Origin: Lachnospiraceae bacterium AB2028
GTDB lineage: Bacteria > Bacillota > Clostridia > Lachnospirales > Lachnospiraceae
Assembly (NCBI GenBank): GCA_000621425.1
Contig: KK211276.1
Span: 248,001-312,000, forward strand
DNA length: 64,000 bases
Direction of reading: 5' to 3'
In this document: positions 34,110 through 43,012 of the stretch, in pieces
Layout of the letters: every line of letters begins with the position of its first letter
Position numbering within the stretch: the stretch's first letter is position 1
Notes under the pieces: model-generated
Database searches by the model: none
What the model was told of the DNA's origin: nothing
Seen by the model: the letters and a program-made list of their open reading frames with translations, nothing else
Made by a program: the position numbers and the translations under genes

Positions 34110-34889
34110 TCAACCGGTACCTATTGACAGTGCCACATAGTAGACATAACTTACTCCGGCATCCATCAATGTATCAGCTACCGCATCTATTGTAGCCCCT
34201 GTAGTGAATATGTCATCCACAAGAAGTACTTTGTTAAATTTTACATCATTTGAGGCCATAATAAAAGCATTTTTCAAATTTGCAGTCCTTTCTCCGACTC
34301 CCAGCAATTTCATCGGTTTCGTATTCTTTGTCCTTTTAACCAGACCGGAATATACCGGAATTCCACTTTCAACGCCTATGCTTTCCGCCAGCTTTTCTGC
34401 CTGGTTGTAGCCACGCATTCTCTCCTTGCCTGAATACATAGGAATAGGCACAATAGCCTCTATCCCCCATTTTCTGAAAAGTGAGCCAAATGCAGTCGTT
34501 ATCTCCCTACCGTAAAACTCTGCATACTCCGCCCTGCCTGAGTATTTAAACCGATACATGGACATCCTTATGGATGAATAATCATAAAGTGCCATCCCTC
34601 TGACAAAGCTATGCTTTCTTTTTCTACAGTCCTCGCAATATTCCTCATCCGGGTCACTTAACTGTTTTCCGCACTTAAGGCAGTACGGCGAATGAATATA
34701 TACCGGCTTATTTTCACATTCAAGGCAGATCAGTTTTCTCTGTTCGTCACGGTTCAAAACCCTGTCACAAATGGGGCAGCGTCTCGGATATACCAAGTCT
34801 GTCAGTTCATTAAGTACCCGTTCAAGGCATTTTTTTGTCACGACAGTAGCATATACTCCGTCCGAAGAGCTTGCAGGCATCATTTTCAT
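34110..34889 (-). CDS. comF: ComF-family phosphoribosyltransferase-like protein
   Basis: The 259-residue protein has an N-terminal zinc-ribbon (CPICDRVL ... CLECENK ... CLKCGKQL ... CEDCRKRK) and a C-terminal phosphoribosyltransferase-like fold with the PRPP-binding signature VLLVDDIFTTGATIDAV. ComFC-type proteins are needed for DNA uptake in naturally competent bacteria. In non-competent species their role is unclear. The ATG overlaps the recD2 stop by four bases. The first 25 residues are an extension before the zinc-ribbon and may not be translated; LVYPRRCPICDR would be the typical core. Confidence 0.88.
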   Translation of the reverse strand: MKMMPASSSDGVYATVVTKKCLERVLNELTDLVYPRRCPICDRVLNRDEQRKLICLECENKPVYIHSPYCLKCGKQLSDPDEEYCEDCRKRKHSFVRGMALYDYSSIRMSMYRFKYSGRAEYAEFYGREITTAFGSLFRKWGIEAIVPIPMYSGKERMRGYNQAEKLAESIGVESGIPVYSGLVKRTKNTKPMKLLGVGERTANLKNAFIMASNDVKFNKVLLVDDIFTTGATIDAVADTLMDAGVSYVYYVALSIGTG

Positions 34890-37120
34890 CCCAATATCTC
34901 CTCAGTTTCGATCAGCCGCTGTCTAAGCGATGTATACCTATGGAGTTCCGAATCGGTATCAATCATCTCCATCACTTTCTGTCCGCTGCCGACAATTATC
35001 ACGCACTGCTTTGCCCTGGTAACAGCCGTATACAGCAGATTCCTGTTAAAAAGCATCTTAGGTCCGTCAAGTATCGGAAGTATGACAACAGGATATTCGC
35101 TGCCTTGTGACTTATGTATTGTGACAGCATAGGACAGTTCCAGTTCCTCCAGCTTATCGACAGGATAATAGACAAGCCTTCCGTCATCAAAAAGCACTTC
35201 AACTATCCGGTATTCCCTATTGATGTTCTTTATGACACCCACATCGCCATTAAAAATGCCCTTCCCTTCCTTAAGGCTCACGTCATAGTCTCCCCTAATT
35301 TCCCATTCCAGGTTATAGTCATTCCTTATCTGCATGACCTTGTCCCCTTCGCGAAAGACTGTATCTCCATAGAGCACTTCTTCCAGGAACGGCTTAGGGG
35401 GATTAAGCTGTTCCTGTAGCATACGGTTAAGTCCTTCCACCCCCAGCGGTCCTTTACGCATGGGAGTCAATATCTGCATATCATTTCCGCCCAATCCAAG
35501 TTTTCTCGGGATTACGTCCTTGCAGAGTGCGGCAAGATAGCCATGAACAAGCTTTATTGTCTCTTTTTCCAGCAGGAAGAAATCAGGATACTTGACTGAC
35601 AGATCCATATGTTTTCCTTCATTTATCATATGCGCATAAGAAACTATATGGCTTTCCCCTGCCTGCCTGAATACACGATCAAGCTTAACACAGGCAAATG
35701 CACCGCTTTCCATTACATCCCTTAGAACCTGCCCCGGTCCAACGCTTGGCAACTGGTCCACATCTCCTACCAGAATAAGGCGCATTCCCGGCACCATTGC
35801 ATCCAGAAGAGACTTAAGAAGACTTATGTCCAGCATGCTGGCCTCATCCACAATGACCGTATCCGTCTCCAGCGGATTCTCACGGTTCCTGGCAAAAATA
35901 GTACGGCTGTCCCCATCCGCAACTTCACCGCTTATCTCCAACAAACGATGTATTGTCTGAGCCTCAAAAGAAGTAGCTTCGGTCATGCGTTTCGCAGCCC
36001 TTCCCGTAGGCGCCGCCAGCACAAAATTTTCTCCTGCATCCTCAAGCCCGGCTATTATGGTATTTATAGTTGTGGTCTTTCCCGTACCGGGACCGCCGGA
36101 AAGTATGAAGACGCCATTCTTAAGGCATTCTTCCACAGCTTTTTTCTGCAGGCCATCTAATTCTATTTCCTCATTCTCTGCCAGCACAGATAAACCTGCA
36201 TACCTATCCATCGGTTCGAATCCATTTTTCAGCTCCAACAATTGCCTTGCACAAGCTTTCTCAATGCGGTCATAATATTCAAGATAAATATTGATCCTGC
36301 CGTTTTCATCATTTCTCATAACTATCTGGCGGTCAGCCGAAAGACTGCGTATGCAATCTTCCATTACAGCCATTCCGCTGTCAGCCTCAAGGTCAAGCAG
36401 CTTTATAGTTTCCGCTATCACTTCATCCTTCGGAACATAGCAATGGCCTTCAGCCGCAAAAAGTTTCAGCACATATACTATGCAGGAACGCACACGGTAT
36501 TCGCTGTCCGCAACAATGCCTGACTTGGCCGCAATCTCATCAGCAGTCTTGAAACCTACGGAAGGGATTTCTTCCACCATCCTATAAGGATTACTCTTAA
36601 GCACGGAATATATCTCGTCGCCATAGCGTTCTATAAGCTTTAGGGTAAGATTCCTGCTGAGCCCATACTGCTGTACAAATATCAAAAGAGAACGCTGTCC
36701 CTTTTTCTCAAGCATCTGGTCAGTTATCGCCCTGGCCATTCTGCCGCTTATACCCTTTATCTCCGCAAGACGTTCCGGTTCCTCTTCCATCACCCGCATG
36801 GTATCATCACCAAAACGTTCAACTATGCGTTCCGCCAATTTCGGTCCTACACCCTTTATTGCGCCCGAGCCAAGATATCTTAATACAGACACTTTGTCTG
36901 TAGGTGCCACCGGCCTTACCGTGGAAATCCTTAACTGCTTGCCATATGTCGGATGCTCTATATATTCACCCGCAACCTCAACGGACTCGCCTTCGCCAAA
37001 ACCACCTGCGGCTCCCACGCAGACCACACCGCCCTTTTCAGTCATAACCTTCATGACCGTGTAGCCGTTTTCTTCATTCTGAAACGTAATATGGTCTATG
37101 TATCCCGACACTATTTCCAT
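34886..37120 (-). CDS. recD2: RecD2-type ATP-dependent DNA helicase
   Basis: RecD2 is a 5'-3' helicase of superfamily 1B that works without RecBC. The 744-residue protein has the N-terminal OB-like and helix-hairpin-helix region (GAIKGVGPKLAERIVERFGD, IKGISGRMARAITDQ), then the helicase core with Walker A GGPGTGKTTTINTIIAGL (about 343), VIVDEASMLDISLLKSLLDA (motif II), VGDVDQLPSVGPGQVLRD (motif III), and the C-terminal SH3-containing domain with YAVTIHKSQGSEYPVVILP and NLLYTAVTRAKQ (motifs V and VI). It looks complete. It precedes comF in one operon. Confidence 0.96.
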   Translation of the reverse strand: MEIVSGYIDHITFQNEENGYTVMKVMTEKGGVVCVGAAGGFGEGESVEVAGEYIEHPTYGKQLRISTVRPVAPTDKVSVLRYLGSGAIKGVGPKLAERIVERFGDDTMRVMEEEPERLAEIKGISGRMARAITDQMLEKKGQRSLLIFVQQYGLSRNLTLKLIERYGDEIYSVLKSNPYRMVEEIPSVGFKTADEIAAKSGIVADSEYRVRSCIVYVLKLFAAEGHCYVPKDEVIAETIKLLDLEADSGMAVMEDCIRSLSADRQIVMRNDENGRINIYLEYYDRIEKACARQLLELKNGFEPMDRYAGLSVLAENEEIELDGLQKKAVEECLKNGVFILSGGPGTGKTTTINTIIAGLEDAGENFVLAAPTGRAAKRMTEATSFEAQTIHRLLEISGEVADGDSRTIFARNRENPLETDTVIVDEASMLDISLLKSLLDAMVPGMRLILVGDVDQLPSVGPGQVLRDVMESGAFACVKLDRVFRQAGESHIVSYAHMINEGKHMDLSVKYPDFFLLEKETIKLVHGYLAALCKDVIPRKLGLGGNDMQILTPMRKGPLGVEGLNRMLQEQLNPPKPFLEEVLYGDTVFREGDKVMQIRNDYNLEWEIRGDYDVSLKEGKGIFNGDVGVIKNINREYRIVEVLFDDGRLVYYPVDKLEELELSYAVTIHKSQGSEYPVVILPILDGPKMLFNRNLLYTAVTRAKQCVIIVGSGQKVMEMIDTDSELHRYTSLRQRLIETEEILG

Positions 37121-37270
37121 TGTTATACTCCATATAGAACAGCTATGCTGATGCTATCTTTCGAACTGAAAAAAATCCGGATTACTCAATTCCGAAAAAA
37201 TCTGCAAAACAGAATAAAAAGATATGAAAATGATTTTTTATGTGATCACAGAACAAGCCCATAAAAAGGT

Positions 37271-37723
37271 CTATTCCGTTTCATCCTTTATCACTGCTGA
37301 CGCCGCTGACGCCATGGCATCATCCGTCGGAGCAGTATCTTCCGCACTGTCCTCTCCTGCCAGCCTTGCCTCAAGCTCATCAGCCGTTATTCCCTGATTT
37401 CTCTTCATCTGCTCATACATCTGCATGGCCAGTGAATTCGAGCCCAGGTTCTGATCCGTAATCTGCTTTGCGATATCAGCCATTGCAGTTTCCTTAAAAT
37501 AGCTGACTTTCTGGTCATCCTCTTCAGAATTGAAAACTTCAGAGGCCGACTTCATGCTCTTAAGAACTTGCTCCCAGAGATAAGATTCAAATTCCTTGCA
37601 CGCAGATAGCATCTCCTCATCAGTCTGAGCCGCATTTGCAGATTCAGCCTTCTTTTGAGCAGAAGATGCTGATGCCAGTGATGATGTATAATCCGTAAGA
37701 TTTGATATGTTTCCTATATCCAT
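37271..37723 (-). CDS. FlgJ-like rod-binding protein
   Basis: The 150-residue protein matches the N-terminal rod-binding part of FlgJ, which caps the growing flagellar rod, and has no muramidase domain. The signature is EEMLSACKEFESYLWEQVLKSM followed by MADIAKQITDQNLGSNSLAMQMYEQM. The C-terminal 30 residues are acidic and Ala-rich. The start at 37723 is preferred because AAGGTGG lies five bases upstream; a GTG at 37732 is also possible. It lies downstream of two rod genes, as expected, and would need a separate hydrolase to open peptidoglycan. Confidence 0.83.
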   Translation of the reverse strand: MDIGNISNLTDYTSSLASASSAQKKAESANAAQTDEEMLSACKEFESYLWEQVLKSMKSASEVFNSEEDDQKVSYFKETAMADIAKQITDQNLGSNSLAMQMYEQMKRNQGITADELEARLAGEDSAEDTAPTDDAMASAASAVIKDETE

Positions 37724-37749
37724 TCCATCCACCTTTTATTCAGATATCA

Positions 37750-38565
37750 TCATGACCTAAGCTGGTTAGCCTGCTGCATCATCGTATCGGTAGTAGTGAT
37801 TGCCCTGGAATTTGCCTCGTATGCCCTCTGAGCGATTATCAGGTTTACCATTTCATCTGCCAACTGTACATTTGAGTTTTCCAGATATCCCTGTGCAATA
37901 GTGCTCTTCTTAAGGTTATTGGATGTACTCTCATTCAAAGGAACACCGCTGGCTGCAGTCTCTAAATAAAGTGAACTGTCCTTCTTTTCAAGTCCTGAAG
38001 GATTATTGAACTGCCATACGCCAATCCTCATGCCCAACGACTTTGCATTGCCTTTATCATCCGGGTAGCAGAACTCACCGTCTGATGTAACCGTTATGTT
38101 GCTGGCTGTCATATTTTTATCAAACACTATAGGCTTACCAGTAGTATCAAGTACAGGATTGCCGTCCGCATTCGTAAGCGTCAAACCGTCGTTTCCGATT
38201 GACACATTGAAGTTGCCGTTTCTTGTATAAGCAGTACCGCCGTCAGGGGTCTTTACCGCAAACAGTCCATCGCCCTGTATTGCAAAAGCAAAGTTATTGG
38301 ATGACTCTAAGAACGCGCCCTGCCTGAATATTGTAGTTATGGACGAACTTCTGACACCCAAACCCACCTGCGAATCAATAGGCTTTGTATCGCCGTTAGC
38401 TGTAGTGGTCTTAGTCTGCAGCTCCTGATAAAGCAGAGACTTAAACTCATTCTGGCTAGTCTTGTAACCTGTAGTGTTTACATTTGCTATATTGTTGGAT
38501 ATCGTATCCACGGCTGTCTGCTGTGCAAGCATTCCTGTTGCTGCTGACCATAATGACCTTACCAT
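37750..38565 (-). CDS. flgG: Flagellar basal-body rod protein FlgG/FlhP type
   Basis: The 271-residue protein starts MVRSLWSAATGMLAQQTAVDT and continues ISNNIANVNTTGYK, the standard N-terminal coiled motif of flagellar axial proteins. It ends with YLENSNVQLADEMVNLIIAQRAYEANSRAI, the matching C-terminal motif. It is of the FlgG / FlhP group that builds the distal rod, exported by the type III apparatus. It sits beside a FlgF/FlhO-type gene and mreB, as in Bacillus mbl-flhO-flhP. FlhP is the equally valid name if synteny is followed. Confidence 0.9.
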   Translation of the reverse strand: MVRSLWSAATGMLAQQTAVDTISNNIANVNTTGYKTSQNEFKSLLYQELQTKTTTANGDTKPIDSQVGLGVRSSSITTIFRQGAFLESSNNFAFAIQGDGLFAVKTPDGGTAYTRNGNFNVSIGNDGLTLTNADGNPVLDTTGKPIVFDKNMTASNITVTSDGEFCYPDDKGNAKSLGMRIGVWQFNNPSGLEKKDSSLYLETAASGVPLNESTSNNLKKSTIAQGYLENSNVQLADEMVNLIIAQRAYEANSRAITTTDTMMQQANQLRS

Positions 38566-38645
38566 ACTAACCCTCCATTCCGAGTATAAGCTCCGCTATC
38601 TTATGACTGTTAATTATGTACTCCCGAACTACTGCCGCTCAATCA

Positions 38646-39440
38646 TCAGCTGAGTCTGCCCAACTGTGTTACTGCAATCTCTAATGACCTGTCATAGGTC
38701 TGAATTATCTTCTGATTCGCTTCGTACTGCCTGGAGACGCTTATCATCTCCACCATCTCTGACACTATACCTACATTGGATGACTCAAGGTATCCCTGGA
38801 AAATCTTAGCACCGGTTGCATCCTGAAGCTCTGCTCCTTCTACCGGATAATAATAATTCTCACCGTAGTGCTCAAGGTAATTGTAATCTGCAAAATCAGT
38901 CAGCTGCATCTGGCCCACTACCTGGTCGTTCTGATAAATATAACCTTCCGTATCAACCCTGAAATTCTGTGTAGGATCCAGCTTTATCCTTTGGCCCTGA
39001 CCACCTGCACCTTTACCAAGGACATAATCACCGTCAGTGGTTACCAGATAACCATCCGTAGTCACCTGGAAATTTCCGTCTCTGGTGTACATGGTCTTGG
39101 TCTCGCCGGCTTTATTTGTGAACTCTATGGTAAAAAAGCCTTTGCCACCTATGGCAAAATCAACCTCATTGTCGGTGACCTCAAAAGCGCCTTCCGACCA
39201 ATCTACATAACTTTCTCCGATTTTTACTCCCGGATTGGCAGTACCGATTCGTCTGCCATAGTGATAAGCTTCAGAACCGTCTTTTATCTTGTCTACAAAG
39301 ACGGAATCGAAGGACTGACTGGTGAGCCCCTCTTTCTTGAATCCCACCGTGTCCGAATTAGCAAGATTATTAGTCAGCGTATCCATACGCTGCTGTTCCT
39401 GTATCATACCTGTATAGGCAGTATAAAGTCCTTTTAACAC
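38646..39440 (-). CDS. Flagellar basal-body rod protein FlgF/FlhO type
   Basis: The 264-residue protein begins MLKGLYTAYTGMIQEQQRMDT and then LTNNLANSDTVGFKKEG. It ends with YLESSNVGIVSEMVEMISVSRQYEANQKI. These are paired N- and C-terminal rod-protein motifs. The middle (VDFAIGGKGFFTIEFTNKAGET, YTRDGNFQVTTDGYLVTT) is the common FlgE/F/G core. The order mreB, this gene, flgG-like, then FlgJ-like fits the FlhO position. It acts in the proximal rod and is exported by the flagellar secretion apparatus. The gap of 80 bases to flgG holds no obvious promoter. Confidence 0.88.
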   Translation of the reverse strand: MLKGLYTAYTGMIQEQQRMDTLTNNLANSDTVGFKKEGLTSQSFDSVFVDKIKDGSEAYHYGRRIGTANPGVKIGESYVDWSEGAFEVTDNEVDFAIGGKGFFTIEFTNKAGETKTMYTRDGNFQVTTDGYLVTTDGDYVLGKGAGGQGQRIKLDPTQNFRVDTEGYIYQNDQVVGQMQLTDFADYNYLEHYGENYYYPVEGAELQDATGAKIFQGYLESSNVGIVSEMVEMISVSRQYEANQKIIQTYDRSLEIAVTQLGRLS

Positions 39441-39552
39441 AGCATATTCCCCTTTTCGTGTTTAGGTTTCCCTGCCAGCTAACAGTGCCATTCCCTGCAC
39501 CGATACATCACAGATGGATAAGCTAATGCACATCCATACAATTTATATATCG

Positions 39553-40554
39553 TCAGTTAGTTGCGTCTTCGTTATAGCCTGACAAAAATTCTATATATCT
39601 TCCTGTACCGATAGCCACACAGGTCATTGGCTCATCAGCAGTCATGGTATTGATATGGGTACGCTCCTCAATAAGCTCTTCAAGACCTCTGAGCATAGCA
39701 CCGCCGCCGGTAAGCACGATTCCACGGTCAACAATATCACCGGCAAGTTCAGGAGGAGTCTTCTCCAAAACGGAGCAGATGGTATCAAGTATCTGGCTGG
39801 TAGTCTGCTTAAGAGCTTCCTGTGTCTCATCAGAAGAAACGCGGATAGTCTCAGGAAGTCCTGTTACCAGGTTACGTCCCCTTACGTCCATATAATCAAC
39901 CTCAGCGCGCTTAAAAGCGGTACCGATATTGATCTTTATATCTTCTGCAGTACGATCACCAACCAGCAGGTTATACTTGTTACGCATATACCTTACTATA
40001 GCTTCATCAAAATCATCACCGGCAATCTTGATAGATGCACTTTCAACTGTTCCACCAAGAGATATAACCGCAACGTCGGTAGTTCCACCGCCGATATCTA
40101 CGATCATGTTTCCCTGGGGCTTTGAAATATCGATGCCTGCACCGATAGCAGCAGCAATAGGCTCCTCGATAATAGCAACCTCTCTTGCACCTGCCTGATA
40201 TGTAGCATCCTCAACAGCCTTCTTCTCAACTTCAGTAACACCACTGGGAACGCAGACTGCTATCCTGGGCTTTCTGAAAGTCTTCTTGCCCATAGCTTTA
40301 ACGATGAAATACTTCATCATCTGCTCAGTAACGGTATAATTCGAAATAACGCCCTGCCTAAGTGGACGGACTGCCACGATATTTCCCGGTGTCCTACCTA
40401 TCATAAGCCTGGCATCTTCACCTATAGCCTTTATCTTATTTGTGTCCCTGTCGAAGGCAACCACGCTTGGCTCCTTCAGTACAACGCCCTTTCCCTTTAT
40501 GTATACAAGGATGCTGGCTGTTCCCAGATCGATTCCCACATCCGAATAATTCAT
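39553..40554 (-). CDS. mreB: Rod shape-determining protein MreB/Mbl
   Basis: The 333-residue actin-like protein forms membrane-bound filaments that direct lateral cell-wall synthesis. It has the actin fold motifs VGIDLGTASILVYIKGKGVV, IVDIGGGTTDVAVISLGG (the phosphate loop), and GIVLTGGGAMLRGLEELIE, with the family's MKYFIVKAMG segment. It has its own promoter at 40633-40661, and downstream on the same strand come the flagellar rod genes. This resembles the Bacillus mbl locus, so Mbl may be the more exact name. An AAGGGG site precedes the ATG. Confidence 0.95.
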   Translation of the reverse strand: MNYSDVGIDLGTASILVYIKGKGVVLKEPSVVAFDRDTNKIKAIGEDARLMIGRTPGNIVAVRPLRQGVISNYTVTEQMMKYFIVKAMGKKTFRKPRIAVCVPSGVTEVEKKAVEDATYQAGAREVAIIEEPIAAAIGAGIDISKPQGNMIVDIGGGTTDVAVISLGGTVESASIKIAGDDFDEAIVRYMRNKYNLLVGDRTAEDIKINIGTAFKRAEVDYMDVRGRNLVTGLPETIRVSSDETQEALKQTTSQILDTICSVLEKTPPELAGDIVDRGIVLTGGGAMLRGLEELIEERTHINTMTADEPMTCVAIGTGRYIEFLSGYNEDATN

Positions 40555-40632
40555 TTTACTGTTCCCCTTTCAAAACTTAGAAACTTTTTCACGGCACATT
40601 CATGCCGAACTTACCACGCAAAAATCAAAAGT

Positions 40633-40661
40633 ATTATATAACAACTCATTTTTAAATGCAA
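40633..40661 (-). promoter_or_regulatory. Promoter of mreB
   Basis: TTGCAT (40661-40656) and TATAAT (40638-40633) on the minus strand are 17 bases apart. The leader to mreB is about 70 bases. Confidence 0.6.
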
Positions 40662-40683
40662 ATATGTAAACCAAACTAACGTA

Positions 40684-40708
40684 AAAGGGGCTCTTTTCAA
40701 GCCCCTTT
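40684..40708 (-). terminator. Terminator after the NlpC/P60 gene
   Basis: A perfect 9-bp stem with arms AAAGGGGCT and AGCCCCTTT lies 33 bases past the stop of the cell-wall hydrolase gene, just before the mreB promoter. The T-run is short but the stem is GC-rich. It is nearly symmetrical. Confidence 0.75.
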
Positions 40709-40740
40709 CATTCACATTATATTTTATAACTACTATTGTC

Positions 40741-42066
40741 TTAGAAAATTCTTCTTACTGCAAGGACTCCTCTGTAGTTTGCATTACCGATAACGATACC
40801 GGTACGGGAAGTACTTGCATGAACAATCTTGCCACCGCCGATATACAGTGCCACATGTCCTGAGTAGCAGAGAATATCACCGGGCTGTGCATTTGCAATA
40901 CCGCCTGGAACTTCATATCCCACGCTTCTGTCCGCTGTAGATGAGTGGGGCAGTGATACACCGAACTGCTTGTATACACTCATTACGAAACCTGAACAGT
41001 CAGCACCGTTCGTCAGACTGGTTCCACCGTATACATAAGGATTACCTACAAACTGGCAAGCATAATTTGCAACATCCACACCCAGACCACTTCCGGGAAT
41101 ATTAGGTGCAGTATAAGCACTGGAGTTGGAAGAAGAATTCTTCTTGCTATTCTTCCTGGCTGCTGCCTCAGCTGCTGCGATAGCAGCCTTTCTCTCAGCC
41201 TCTTCCCTGGCAAGTCTTGCTTCTTCTTCTGCCTTGGATTCAGCCTGTACGAAATCGGTTCTTAAATCCACATACTCTGTAGATACGTAACCGTCACCTT
41301 CTTCTATGGAAACCTTAACCCAATCAGCTGTCTCCTCGAGAACCACAAGATCTTCACCCATAGGGATAAGTCCAAGTACACCGGAATCCATTGACTTTTC
41401 CATACGTACCCTTAATGTAGTGGTATTAACAGTTGCCATACGCGTTCCGACTTTCTTAGCCAGCTCTATGGCATTCTCACCTGTCACACAGTACTCAGCC
41501 TTAACATATCCGGTAACATTGCCGGACTTAATCTTGTACCAGCCGTTTCTCTCTTCGATAAACTGTCCTGCGGAATTGTCGTAAAGCTTACCTACAACAT
41601 CACCATCAGTACTGGGTACGGCACGTACATTTACGAAATTATCGACATCTGCAATAACCAGATTACTGAAATGCTCAGGATCCCTTGCTTCAGCTTCGTT
41701 TTCTGAAACAACCTGTGCTTCCCTGACATCCTCAACAGCAATCTCTGCCTCGATTATCGCACCTACAGCGCTCTTTGCTGCTTCCTTAGCACCGGTATCA
41801 TCCGTAAGCAGAGCCTTTGCCGCACCTACGGAATAAAGCTCAGGAATGCAGACTGCATCAGGCTTTTCTTCCATGGCCTCTGCTGCACCTTTAACAGCGA
41901 TGACAGATGCTGCATCCACCATCTTTACCTGCTGGGGCAGATCCAATTCTACCTCTGCCACCGGAACTTCAGCCCTTGCCCTTGTTCCCGAAAAAACAGA
42001 CGAAACGAATACAACCGCAAGTGTTCCGGCTAAAACCGCTTTGATTCTTTTACTTTGTTTTGCCAT
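40741..42066 (-). CDS. Secreted NlpC/P60 peptidoglycan hydrolase with SH3 domains
   Basis: The 441-residue protein has a Sec signal peptide (about 1-32), an Ala/Glu-rich region, two bacterial SH3 modules (DNFVNVRAVPSTDGDVVGKL, TTLRVRMEKSMDSGVLGLI), an Ala/Glu/Arg coiled linker (about 285-315), a Ser/Asn-rich spacer, and a C-terminal NlpC/P60 domain. The catalytic Cys is in NGADCSGFV (about 354), with the paired His in GHVALYIG (about 402). It is predicted to cleave peptide links in peptidoglycan, using SH3 modules to bind the wall. It could support septation or growth with the MreB next door. It has its own promoter and terminator. Confidence 0.95.
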   Translation of the reverse strand: MAKQSKRIKAVLAGTLAVVFVSSVFSGTRARAEVPVAEVELDLPQQVKMVDAASVIAVKGAAEAMEEKPDAVCIPELYSVGAAKALLTDDTGAKEAAKSAVGAIIEAEIAVEDVREAQVVSENEAEARDPEHFSNLVIADVDNFVNVRAVPSTDGDVVGKLYDNSAGQFIEERNGWYKIKSGNVTGYVKAEYCVTGENAIELAKKVGTRMATVNTTTLRVRMEKSMDSGVLGLIPMGEDLVVLEETADWVKVSIEEGDGYVSTEYVDLRTDFVQAESKAEEEARLAREEAERKAAIAAAEAAARKNSKKNSSSNSSAYTAPNIPGSGLGVDVANYACQFVGNPYVYGGTSLTNGADCSGFVMSVYKQFGVSLPHSSTADRSVGYEVPGGIANAQPGDILCYSGHVALYIGGGKIVHASTSRTGIVIGNANYRGVLAVRRIF

Positions 42067-42114
42067 ATATATTAAACCCTTGTAAATTGTTACAATTTTG
42101 TTAAAACTGTTACG

Positions 42115-42143
42115 AATATATCACAGTTCACCTGTTTTGTCAA
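42115..42143 (-). promoter_or_regulatory. Promoter of the NlpC/P60 gene
   Basis: TTGACA (42143-42138) and TATATT (42120-42115) are 17 bases apart on the minus strand, with 48 bases to the ATG. Confidence 0.8.
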
Positions 42144-42220
42144 CCTTGACACTACAATATATGCGTTGCGCACACTACATATGGCAATTTGTAAAATACA
42201 AGGTAGACATAATATTTAAA

Positions 42221-42982
42221 TCACGAAAACAGTATACCACGAATTTTCTTTTTGTATGTAACAAATTCTTCAGATGTTGTATATGACGGATCCCTGGGCT
42301 TTGGATCTGTCACCGGTATGTTCTCTGACAGTCCTGCCGGTTCTCCCTTCATTATATATATTCTGTCAGAGATCAGAATTGCCTCATCTACATCATGGGT
42401 AATAAATATAGTAGAAAGCTTTATCTCTTCCATGACCTCCAGAAACCACTCCTGCATGGCAGTCCTGGTTATAGTATCCAGCGCACTGAAAGGTTCGTCC
42501 AGCAATGCCACTTTATTTCCCGTAAGGTAGGTGCGCAAAAGCGCAGCCCTCTGCCGCATTCCGCCGGAAAGCTGGGCCGGGTACTTCTTCTCCGTGCCTG
42601 TCAGTCCAAAGTGTTCAAAATACTCTGCTGCCTGCTCCCTGGCATCCTTTTTCTTTACTCCTTTTAGTGTAAGCGGCAAAGCCACATTATCTATAACATA
42701 CTTATGCGGAAGCAAAAGGTCTTTCTGCAGCATGTAGCTTAAGAAACCCGACTTGCCGGTAATGTCCTGCCAATCCTCAGCACTGTCTCCCTTTAAAAGC
42801 ACTCTGCCTTCGTCCGGCATTGTCAGTCCGGATAGAACATTAAATAAAGTAGATTTCCCTACTCCGCTTATGCCGAGAAGACATACGAGCTCACCCTCGC
42901 CAAGGGTGAGCCCAATATCTTTAAGAACAGTCTTGTCACTGTATGATTTTGTGATGTGCTCTGCACGCAGTATCTCGTTCAT
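42221..42982 (-). CDS. ABC transporter ATP-binding protein, thiamine-precursor type
   Basis: This 253-residue ATPase has Walker A LLGISGVGKSTL, the signature LSGGMRQRAALLRTYL, Walker B ALLDEPFSALDTITR and switch His FITHDVDEA. It energises the uptake system formed with the permease and substrate protein upstream. The name ThiZ would fit the order and TPP control. The NitT/TauT-like class is shared with sulfonate and hydroxymethylpyrimidine transporters. It is the last gene of the riboswitch-controlled operon. No terminator is obvious after it. Confidence 0.92.
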   Translation of the reverse strand: MNEILRAEHITKSYSDKTVLKDIGLTLGEGELVCLLGISGVGKSTLFNVLSGLTMPDEGRVLLKGDSAEDWQDITGKSGFLSYMLQKDLLLPHKYVIDNVALPLTLKGVKKKDAREQAAEYFEHFGLTGTEKKYPAQLSGGMRQRAALLRTYLTGNKVALLDEPFSALDTITRTAMQEWFLEVMEEIKLSTIFITHDVDEAILISDRIYIMKGEPAGLSENIPVTDPKPRDPSYTTSEEFVTYKKKIRGILFS

Positions 42983-43012
42983 TTATGCTAAATCCGTTCT
43001 ACAACATCGTTT

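Noticed and set aside
37121-37270. Gene or RNA in the gap upstream of recD2
   Set aside because: It is AT-rich with no ORF, hairpin or clear -35/-10 pair. I see nothing specific in it.
38868-39437. Plus-strand ORF of 189 residues opposite the FlhO-type gene
   Set aside because: It is a shadow frame; the minus-strand gene has clear rod-protein motifs.
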